Below are positions 55,033-64,000 of a stretch of 64,000 nt of DNA, one piece after another. The notes under the pieces are model-generated. The model ran no database searches and had not been told where the DNA came from. It saw only the letters and a list, made by a program, of their open reading frames with translations. The DNA is from Geosiphon pyriformis (Eukaryota; Glomeromycota; Glomeromycetes; Archaeosporales; Geosiphonaceae): positions 747,922-811,921 of the forward strand of contig JAAOMT010000602.1 in the NCBI GenBank assembly GCA_016748015.1. The letters are read 5' to 3'. The first letter of the stretch is position 1. The number at the start of each line of letters is the position of its first letter. The position numbers and the translations under genes were made by a program.

Positions 55033-55583
55033 TATTATTTTATTCACTTAATAAGTAAGGTCCAAACACAGTCTAATGCCATACATCAAAGAAATAATCT
55101 AAACTAGGTATAAATCATGCACTTTCTATATGTAACCAGCCATTCGAACTGATCAGAATAACACTATGCAGCTATATGAACTGATACTGAATTATTAAAA
55201 CCTAAGAAAAATGAACAAGATTTGCAAAAGCCAAAATGTATACCAAAAGCATTAATCATACTAAGCAGTTTCACCACACTAACAAAAAATCCTGAAAACA
55301 AACCAAAAACTGAGATGAAAGCTGAACTATCAAGAGGAATCAAACCATTTTTTTTCATATAAACACAGTACTTAGCATGAACCAACCATATATTATCTTT
55401 AAAAGCCATATTGAAAGAATACACAAACTTAACAATCTCCAAACCAGCTAACTTGGGATTGCAAAAAATGGAAACAGCTTTACAAAACCAACCATCAAAA
55501 ATAAAACCCTTGAAAAGAGCTATAGACACAGAGGAACCAGAAGTATAGGATGATAACAGCTATAATATACACAAAGAAGCATG
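55033..55583 (-). mobile_element. LINE-F: 5'-truncated LINE copy in the tail of LINE-E
   Basis: Minus strand: a 121-codon open frame (55529-55164) matching the C-terminus of LINE-B ORF2 (GFIFDGWFCKAVSIF, NIWLVHAKYCVYMKKNGLIP, FGIHFGFCKSCSFFLG), then the shared 3' tail and an A-rich end (GAATAAAATAATA). It is flanked by TTTAGATTAT at 55023-55032 and 55584-55593. About 550 bases long, so most of the element was lost at insertion, as is usual for target-primed reverse transcription. It is less decayed than its host. Confidence 0.9.
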
Positions 55584-55650
55584 TTTAGATTATATGTATT
55601 GTTTTAAGTAATATTTAGATTTTACTTATTAAATATAATAAAAAATTAAT
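55584..55650 (+). mobile_element. LINE-E segment 4: last part of the 3' tail
   Basis: TTTAGATTATATGTATTGTT, then TTTAGATTTTACTTATTAAA, matches the terminal tail of LINE-B (GTTTAGATCATTTGTATGAT, TTTGGATTTCACTCATTAAA) and ends in an A-rich run. Confidence 0.78.
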
Positions 55651-55887
55651 TAATTTTTAATTGTTAATAAGTTTTGTTATTAAAACTTATATTGTAAACT
55701 TTAAAAAAGTTAAATTATAAATATAATTTATGTATTTATTATATATAATTAATTATTTAAATTTAAGTTAATAAATACTTATTTATTTTTTAAATTAAAA
55801 ACATTTAATATTTTAATTTACCAAAATATTTAGCAAATATTTATTTATTTTAATATGTTTATATAATTATTATTTAATTATATATAT
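55651..55887. other. AT-rich spacer between LINE-E and LINE-D tails
   Basis: Almost pure A/T; the two LINEs are tail to tail here. No gene or motif can be supported. Confidence 0.5.
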
Positions 55888-58800
55888 ATATTTTTTATTA
55901 ACAAATATAGTCTAATTACTATTTAATATACAGAAACAAATTAAATAATCTTAATTAAATACAGTTTATGTACTTTTTATATATAACCAGTTACTTAAAT
56001 CAATTAAAACTATATTATTTACTTATAAAAACTTTTGTACTATTGTTCATACCTAAAAAAAAACAAATACATTTTATACAATTTAAAACTAACAGCAAAA
56101 AATTCAATAATACTAAGCAAATAAACTATTTTCATAAACAAAAAGTTAAATAGACTACACAAAAAATCAAACACTATTCTTATATTACTAACTAAACTTT
56201 TTTTTTCTATATTAATCCTAAATTTTAACTTAAATAATTACAACTTACTAAAATTAAAATTAACTATTACAAACAAAGTTTTTTTTTTATTATCAAATAT
56301 TGATAATGTCTTTTTAAAAATTTTAGAACACACAAAAATATTTTTTGAACAAGTAAAAGCATGATTAAACAATTTAACATTATTATATATTAAGCATAAA
56401 ACATTTAAATAATTCTTGTTATAAAGTTTTTTATAAATAACAACTAGCAATTTTTTGTAAACAGCTTTTATCAAATATATATACAAAGCAGTTAAAGTTT
56501 TATTAATAAATTCAGCCAATATGTGAAAGTTCAGATATTAAATTAAAGCAATACAATTCTAGTTTATACTTTGAATAAATAAGCTATTCAAAATCTTTGT
56601 ATTAAGATTCACTTTTTATTAAACATAACAAACAATATAATAAATATTATAAACAAAATAGTAAGCATTGTTTAATATAATCTAATCATTTATTACTAAA
56701 AATTCCTTACAGATTTTAACAAAAAAAGCCAAATATAACTACACTACAATATAAGCAAAGACATCTGTCTAATTATTACTAATGTATTTTAAATAGTCTT
56801 TTATTTTAATTTACATCTTTTTATCCAATATCTGTTTTAAAAATTAGACCAAAAAAGCCCAAGCTTTAATACACATTTATAATAGCCTAGTTATCTATAT
56901 ACAAAACCACTAAAGAAAAAAAGAGAATATATTCCAATATTAAAACAATTGTCTATAGTTTTAATATTATTAAAGACAATATTTTGTGTATTTTAATATT
57001 ATATTTATTTCAATATTAAAAAAATAAGTTATTGTCTTACTAATCATTTCTGTAATATTTAAGTTTTTTAATAAATTATTAGTATAAATGCCAATTGCTT
57101 TAGCTTATAGCTTATACAAATATTTATGAATATAAAAAAATTTTTTTGAGCCAAAAAAATTTAAACAATCAGAATTAACAGCAACTTTACCAGTTTTAAC
57201 AAGAAAATTATTTATATAAACTGAAGTTTTTTTAAACTATAATAATACTAAACTTTTTAGATTCAGTTTTTTCTAATACTGGAAAATCTTCTAATCTATA
57301 ATCATTTTATGTTTATTTAGCAAACTGTTTTCAAATACAATATTAAAACGTTTTAAAGAATAAATTACATTAAAGTAATATAAAATTTTCAATATTTTAA
57401 ATATTAAAAAATGGCCAGAATTACAAAACACATTAGACAAGTTATTGGCCAAAAAAATTTTGTTGTCTAAAAAAATTCTCATAATTTCTATTAAAAAATT
57501 ATTTACTAAACTAACTTTTAATCTAATTGAATACTGTAGTAAATTTATAAGTATCTAATCTAAAACTTGTAAATTCAAAAAATAATATTTAAACAATTGG
57601 TTAAAAATTTTTATAGTATTAAAAAAACTAATCACTAAAGCCATTTTGGTTTCTGTTTATATTTGCTTAAAAGACTTTAAATTATATAAAAATAAGTAGT
57701 ACAAAGTCTTATTAAGAAAGTTTTTTAACAAATTGACTTTAAACTTAAGCTTTTTTTTTATTATAACATCTTATTTTTAACATATACTTTTAGATATAAA
57801 GCTAAATTATATTTAATAATTAACTATAGATTATAAAACCACTAAAATTAAATAAAAAAACTGCTTATTTAACAATGTTTTTTTGAGAATTATATTTAAA
57901 AAAACCTAACATTCAAGTATATTCTACTAAGACTTAGCTTAAATATGTTTTTTGTTAACAAAAAAATTTCTAAGTACTTATAAGATTTATTATGTTTAAC
58001 AATAAAAATTAGTTGATTACTAATATACAAAAAAGTTTCTATAACTTTCTGATTAATAAAAATTGTCACTGTCTTGTTATTGTTAATAAAAATGTTATTA
58101 ATCTTAAAAAATTTATTAAAAATATCTAAAATATATTGCATTAAAGCTTAACTATTCTTTACTTAAATTATATTATTAACAAAAACATCAGCCATGAAGA
58201 ATAAAGATTTGTTCTTATTAATCTTTATTTTGTCTGTTTTTGTCATAAAATTTGTGTTGATTTTATACTTATATGCTTTTTAATTTTGTACAACAAAAAA
58301 TTATAAGAAATTCTTCAAAGAAATAGTAAAAATATTTTATTTTAATTCAGTCTATTATGTACTTTGTAACTATTTAAAAGGCCAAAATTAGTTATTACTC
58401 TGTTAATTCTGTTTATATATATATTACCAAAAATTTTGATAAATCTGTTATATATCTTAATATGCCTTAAACTAGCATTTAAATAATGTCATCCAATTAA
58501 ATTATAAGTCTTATTCATATCTTGTAAAACCAACCAAATTTTTTGGCCCTTTTCCAAAGCATTTTTTACTATTAAATCAACAGTAAACACTAAAAACTGA
58601 GTTAATATACTCTTTAAAATGAGAAATTATTATTATAAAGAATTTTAAACTTGCTACAAATAAAAAAAAATTGATTTAATAAGATCTTAAACAAAATTTT
58701 TCTAGCTGTTTCAATTAATACAATAGATTACATATTAATTAGAATGCTATCTTATTTATAAGACTTGGGAATTATTAACACTCATGTTTTTTTTAAAGAC

Positions 58801-61430
58801 CTAAGACATTGCCAAAAACCAGACAATAATTTAATAAATCTAAGAGATATTTTATTATTTCTTTATTATAATGCTTTTAAAGTTTATTTAATATGTTAAA
58901 AAGTTTAACAGTTTTGTTATCAAACAGTCTACCAACTACCAGAACCAATTTTTTATACTAATATTGTCTATTATATCAAAAAAAACATTATTCTTTTTGT
59001 GACTCAAAAATACATATTGGTAAAACCACAAATTAAACAAAACTAAAAACACTTCTTGCTTTTTTATTTATCTTATTATAATATTGTTTATTTTAAGCTT
59101 TATTTTATTTAGTTCTAAAATTAACTTCTTCTTAACTACCAAATAATCCAAAACAACTTTGTAATAAAATTGTTTTAAAATACTTCTTATCATGTTTTTC
59201 TTTTTAGAACTAAAATTTTTTATTTGTTTCTTAATTATATTTTTAATAAATACATTCTTGGCCACTTTTAATTTATGGTATTTTAACTTTTAATAGCTTT
59301 TTTGATTTTTGACAAATGTTTTATTATTTTTGCAAACTTTATATTATCACAAAACAAATTATTAATCTTAGAAGTCTTAATATTATTAATGGTTAATTAA
59401 ACTTTAACAAGATAATTGACTTTAAACTTATTATCTAAATTTAAACATTTTATTATTTTAACAATTAACAATTTTAGCTTGAAAAACTTAGAAAATTGTT
59501 TGTTTTTTAAGCAATCAAAATCACAGAACCAATGTTTAAAAAACATTTTATCAGCTAAATTAATTATTATTTCTTTTAACATTTTTTATATTGTATATAA
59601 ATCTTTATAATTTTTTGTATTTACAAAATTACTCAGTATTGCCAACAGTTTAACAGAAAAGCATTTCTTAAAACATTTTTATTTGGCCTTATTTGCATTT
59701 TTAGTTCTAAATTTCTAATAATTTTTATTAGTCTGTTTGTGAATACTATTCAAATAAACATCTAATATATTCTTTAATTCAATCAAAATTACAATTGCTT
59801 TGTAATTAGTATTAAATCAGACACAAAACCAATCTTACAACTTGTAACTGTTAATAACAGACCTTTATTTACAAAGCTATAGTTAATAACTTTTTTAATT
59901 TCTTTAAAGTTGTTTAAGTAAAAATTTTAACCAAAAATTTTTTATTTAATAAATTAATTAAACTTATATTTAAGCATTTTTTGAAATTTGCACTTTTTTT
60001 AAAATTATTTTTATTCAAAATTATAAAAAAACTAGAACTAATTATTTTAGAAATAATAGTATTAACATTAAAAACCTGATTAAACTACATTTTAGTTAAT
60101 GTATCAGCATATAAACTCAAAATTATGACTGAAAATTTACTCTTAAACAATAACCAAACTAAAATAAACCTGCTGTAAACTTTTTCAATTCTTAATATAT
60201 GCTGAGCCAAGAATTAATTTATAATAATAACCATATTAGCATCAAAAAAACTTTTATTCAAACTTAATATAAAGATTCAAATATTATTAAACTTATTCTT
60301 AATTTAAGACTTGGTATTAGACTTTAATTTAGTTTTAGTAACAATAAAAATTATATTGTCAGATTTTAAATCTCAACAAATAATGTTTTTTTGCTTAGCC
60401 AAATTATTCATATTTTTAATATTGCACATAGCAATTTTCCAAAATAAATCACTTATTTAGATAAAAAAAATACCAAAAAATCTGATTTAGTATACAATTA
60501 ATTCAATTTTGTCAAAACAGATATAATAGACATCTCAAAAACAATTATCTTTAACTCTAAGCTATGTATTTTAGTGGTTGAAACTTTAAAGCTGTTTATG
60601 TCTAAACTTAAAGTTTTTTCTATTGTTATTAATAGAAAAAAAAATAATATTAATAAACTATTCAAAACCATATTTGAATTTAAATTCATATTTAACACTA
60701 TTAAATCATTTAATATAAGAAATAAAGAAGCAAAAACAAAAGATACCAGATTCAAATCATTTAACTTGTACACAATATTTAATATCTGATTAATTAACAG
60801 CTTCAGAAAATATTCTAAAAAAACTAATCAATTACCAATTAAAGACATGTTTTAAAAATTAGAACACATTTTATTAAGATATAGAGCACTAAAGAAAAAA
60901 ATTCAAAAAAAAATCAGAATAAACATTAACAAAAACAATTATTAAAAAATTATTTGCATTTAAGATTTGTTGTTAAAAGCAGCAAGTTAAAAAATAGACA
61001 CATTTTTTTTTGTATAAAAGTGAGCCAGCTAAAGACAATTCTTATTTGAAACAAATTTCTTATAAACTTTTTTTAAAACTAGAGTAAAAAAATCTAAAAA
61101 ATTATACTTAAAAGAAAAGTATTCAAAATATTCACACTTTTTACAACAAACCAGATTTAGCTAAACTCAAAAAAGTTTCACATTACCAAATATTAATTCC
61201 ATGCAAAAAACAGACTTCAGATTTTTATTTAACTTAAAACCAATTATAGCACAATAAACTCTATTGCCAGTCTTAAATAAATAATTAATAACACAAGTAT
61301 TTTTATCAGTTTTTTCTAATAACACACTAAAATTATAAACAGTTATTCCTACAAACAAATAAATAAAAGTGTCTTAAATCAATTCTTTAACATCTAAGTA
61401 TTACAATTATCTACTGTTTTGACCATATAC
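55888..61430 (-). mobile_element. LINE-D: long, strongly decayed LINE copy
   Basis: Minus strand from the middle of ORF1 to the 3' tail. Clear stretches: 61358-61167 (VGITVYNFSVLLEKTDKNTC matching the VGTTTHDLSGLVEAYGRRTC block), 60773-60498 (ORF1 tail, LELKIIVFEMSI), 59265-59068 (KMIRSILKQFYYKVVLDYLV), 58141-57896 (RT: NNIFINNNKTVTIFIN), 57482-57291, 56519-56238 and the tail near 55890-56000. The 61167 block is clearly more diverged than in LINE-A, suggesting another subfamily. The N-terminal ORF1 part is missing or unrecognisable beyond 61430. Confidence 0.82.
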
Positions 61431-61572
61431 TGAATTTTTTCTAATTAAGAATAACTATTTAAATATTAACTAATTAGTTTAATCCTATTTATTAAAGCTT
61501 AATTAATTATAATTAAATTAACATAATTTAATTAAATTCAAATATTGTGGCAATAATCATTTTTTTTGATAT
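61431..61572. other. AT-rich junction
   Basis: Sequence between the recognisable end of LINE-D and the gypsy4 LTR; almost pure A/T and no match to the LINE ORF1 segment that would be expected next. Confidence 0.45.
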
Positions 61573-62365
61573 TGTAATTTATAAAAAATAAGAATTAAAA
61601 TAATTAAAAGAAAACAGCCAATCAGAAATAAGCATAATAAAAAAAAAATTTCAGGATTTTTTTTGAAAAATTAAAAAATTTCAAGAAATTTTATATAATA
61701 AGAAACATATATATATAACAAAAATATTAAAAATGAGAAAAATACCAAAACAAGTAATTAAATACCTTTTTTTTTAAAAGTTAATTTTCTATATCTTGAA
61801 GTGAAATCATATAAATATCAAATAAAATTATTATTTTATTATTTAATTTATGTTATTTATATTATTGGATTAATATTACTATTTCTTAACTTAATTAGTA
61901 ATTCATGTTAATAATATTTATTACTTAACTATACTAAAATAATAATTTTTAATTATAGCTATTAACAAGATATTATTTTTTTATTTCTTTTATTATTTTT
62001 TATTATTATTTTTTATTATTATTTTTTATTTTGTTTCTTTGTTGTTTACTGATTAATTAAAAGATAAAATACTAAGATATTAATATCAAAGATAGATTGG
62101 TAAAAAATTTGTAAATAAAAATAACAAATTTGGAAAAGAAGATAATTTATTAGAAAAACATAAGTGCCAAATTAAACCAGTTATCATGCTAAAAAAAAAA
62201 TTTACAGAAGAAACTATCATTTAAATTTTTGTTTATTATATAAAAAACTCAACCAAAACCTTCAAATATTTAAAAATCTTCAGAAATTATCATTATCAAC
62301 AGTTATTAAGCATCAAATTACAGATTTGTTATTTATTTTAATATTCCAAATAATTATTTGTAATA
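61573..62365 (+). repeat. gypsy4 5' LTR, decayed
   Basis: Plus-strand sequence collinear with the complement of the gypsy3 left LTR: CAGCCAATCAGAAATAAGCA matches TTAGCCAATTAGAAGTAATC, TTTCAGGATTTTTTTTGAAA matches the GGATTCCTCTCAAAAG repeats, and the end CCAAATAATTATTTGTAATA matches CCCAAATAATCATCTGTAAC. A TTATTATTTTT microsatellite lies at about 61985-62035. Both ends have drifted (TGTAAT..GTAATA). Confidence 0.78.
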
Positions 62366-64000
62366 TTTGATGTTTTTTGTAAAGTATAATTTAGCAAAAA
62401 ACAAGCATTATTAACAACTATCTGAAAAAGTAACAGACCAAAAAATCATAGAAAAAAATCACTTAAAATTTGCGAAATTCTTATTTTAATATTACCAAAC
62501 TTATTTTAAACTAACAAATAATTATTGGCCAGCAGAATCAATTTTTAACTTCTATGTTAATAAAAAAATTATACACTACTTGAAAGGCCAAAAAGATTCA
62601 GAAGTCACCATTAGAAATTTTTACAGTAAGCTATTATAATACACTAGTTTCTTACAAAATTATAGTTTTACTCCAATAATTACAGAGATAAATCACAAGA
62701 TTAAAAACTATACCAAACAGAAATTTTTTATTATCTTTGCCAACAAAGAAAAAGAAAAGTTACAAATTCTAGCAGAAACTTTAAAAAAAATACAACTGTC
62801 TACTTAAAAAAAACCAAAAATTATTTTACTTATTAATCTATTATATTATTATATGCTTAAAAGCACTATTTAGATAATATTAACAGTCATGTTTATATTA
62901 AAAACATTATTAACACAAGTACTATTCCAAAATAAACAAAAAAAACCAAATTATTAAGAACTTATAACAATTATTTCGAAAGATTTAAATTGTAACTAAT
63001 AATACTATTAAAACTTTAATTACTGTTACTTTAACCTAATTTCGAATCTATTAGTAATTGAATAGATACTAAATCAGAGAAAGAAGAAAATAATAATTGT
63101 AAAAACAGTAGACAAAATCCAATCTTAGATAAACCAAATATTTAAACTCTAATTGTTTAAATCTAGCAAAACCCAAACAATTTAAACACCAGCTTTATTG
63201 TTTAACAAAATCCACTTCTAGTTATATGAGTCAATCTACTACAAGTTACATAAATAGCCATTTTTTTATTATACTAATAACAATCACTATTAATACTAAT
63301 AGCTTATGTTTTAATTGCAAAACTTAAGAAATTTACTGGCAAAAAAAACAATGTCCAAGCCTAACTAAACAATATTATGAAAGCTATTACAGTTAATAAT
63401 TAGGATAACATTAGAGCTTTCCAAGCAATTTTATATTTTTTTTATAGAATATTACCAATTTGTATTAAAGTTTTGCAAACAAATTTAATAGTTTTAATAT
63501 ATTCAAAATCACATTTCTACAATATTTTAATAATTATAACAGCATTAACTGTCTTTTAACGAGATTTATTATCATTAAATAAGACAATACTAAAGCAGTT
63601 ACAATTTATTTAAAATATTTTTACAGAAATTTGTGCCAAATTCAAGCAATTAACACTAATTATTTTATAATGTCTGAGATCTTAAATTGGTTTATCCACA
63701 AATTATGTAGTAGCTTTTTGTATTAAGTATGCTTATTATATTCAAATACTTTCTAAGATGCAGTTATATATACTAGAGATTTTGAATTGACAAAACTCAA
63801 AGCCAATTATGCTTAAGCTGTTAATCTAATAATAAATAAATTATTTGAATTATATTCCAAATTAAAACAGTTTAACAAATTTATTAATTAGAAATTAGAG
63901 AGATATTTAGCTAACAATTCAGCAATATATCAATTTCTACAACATTATAACAATTAAAAAAACTTAAATTAAGTTTAAAATCAATTATGTTTATTATCAT
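62366..64000 (+). mobile_element. gypsy4 internal region (Gag), truncated by window end
   Basis: PBS-like TTGATGTTTTTTGTAAAG follows the LTR at once. From about 62455 the N-terminal Gag region is recognisable (HLKFAKFLF, ESIFNFYVNKKI, YSFTPIITEINHKIKNYTKQ), and from about 63340 the capsid (KFTGKKNNVQA, AFQAILYFF, TEICAKFKQL). Stops are dense and C-to-T drift is heavy. It belongs to the gypsy1/gypsy3 family in the opposite orientation. The rest of the element lies outside the window. Confidence 0.8.

Noticed and set aside
61985-62035. TTATTATTTTT microsatellite as a functional element
   Set aside because: Simple-sequence expansion inside the decayed gypsy4 LTR; nothing indicates a role.

Overview
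The window looks like part of the AT-rich, transposon-laden genome of a filamentous fungus. Arbuscular mycorrhizal fungi (Glomeromycotina, Rhizophagus-like) fit best. This rests on two spliced fungal-type host genes with short GT-AG introns, the very low GC of the intergenic and decayed DNA, and the Ty3/gypsy and LINE families. The species call is inference; no rRNA or other marker gene is present.

Only about 2.5 kb is host sequence. Positions 1688-2380 encode transcription elongation factor Elf1/ELOF1 (3 exons, 146 aa). Positions 2989-4171 encode a Pex11-family peroxisomal membrane protein (4 exons, 255 aa). Both reconstruct without a stop or frameshift. They lie between a partial LTR plus LINE remnants (1-1455) and a LINE starting near 4832.

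The rest (about 4.8-64 kb) is a nest of retroelements that can be ordered in time from target-site duplications (TSDs). LINE-A (minus strand, 4832-8106 and 27962-31440) is split by gypsy1 (minus, 8111-27957, TSD CCAA). One LTR of gypsy1 is in turn split by gypsy2 (plus, 17606-27317, TSD CCAG). Head-to-head with LINE-A lies LINE-E (plus, about 31900-55650). LINE-E is split by the younger, more GC-rich LINE-B (32525-39431, TSD AAAATACAG), by gypsy3 (minus, 40511-50501, TSD CTGC) and by a 5'-truncated LINE-F (minus, 55033-55583, TSD TTTAGATTAT). LINE-D (minus, 55888 to about 61430) and the 5' part of gypsy4 (plus, 61573 to the window end) finish the window.

The gypsy elements share an unusual layout: LTR, PBS, extra N-terminal Gag region, capsid and CCHC nucleocapsid, aspartic protease, conserved cysteine-rich region, dUTPase, reverse transcriptase, RNase H, integrase with a GPY/F-type tail, one further conserved ORF of unknown function in the env position, polypurine tract, LTR. 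The dUTPase between protease and RT, the cysteine-rich block before it and the post-integrase ORF occur in all three elements long enough to show them. LINE ORF1 has an RRM-like fold and a CCHC knuckle. LINE ORF2 has APE endonuclease, RT, RNase H and a C-terminal zinc knuckle.

No copy appears intact. Nearly all in-frame stops, and several lost catalytic residues, can be explained by C-to-T or G-to-A transitions (CGA or TGG to TGA, CAA/CAG to TAA/TAG, Asp to Asn, His to Tyr). In gypsy2 about 25 such stops occur over 5.2 kb with no frameshift, which suggests cytosine-deamination (RIP-like or methylation-linked) inactivation.
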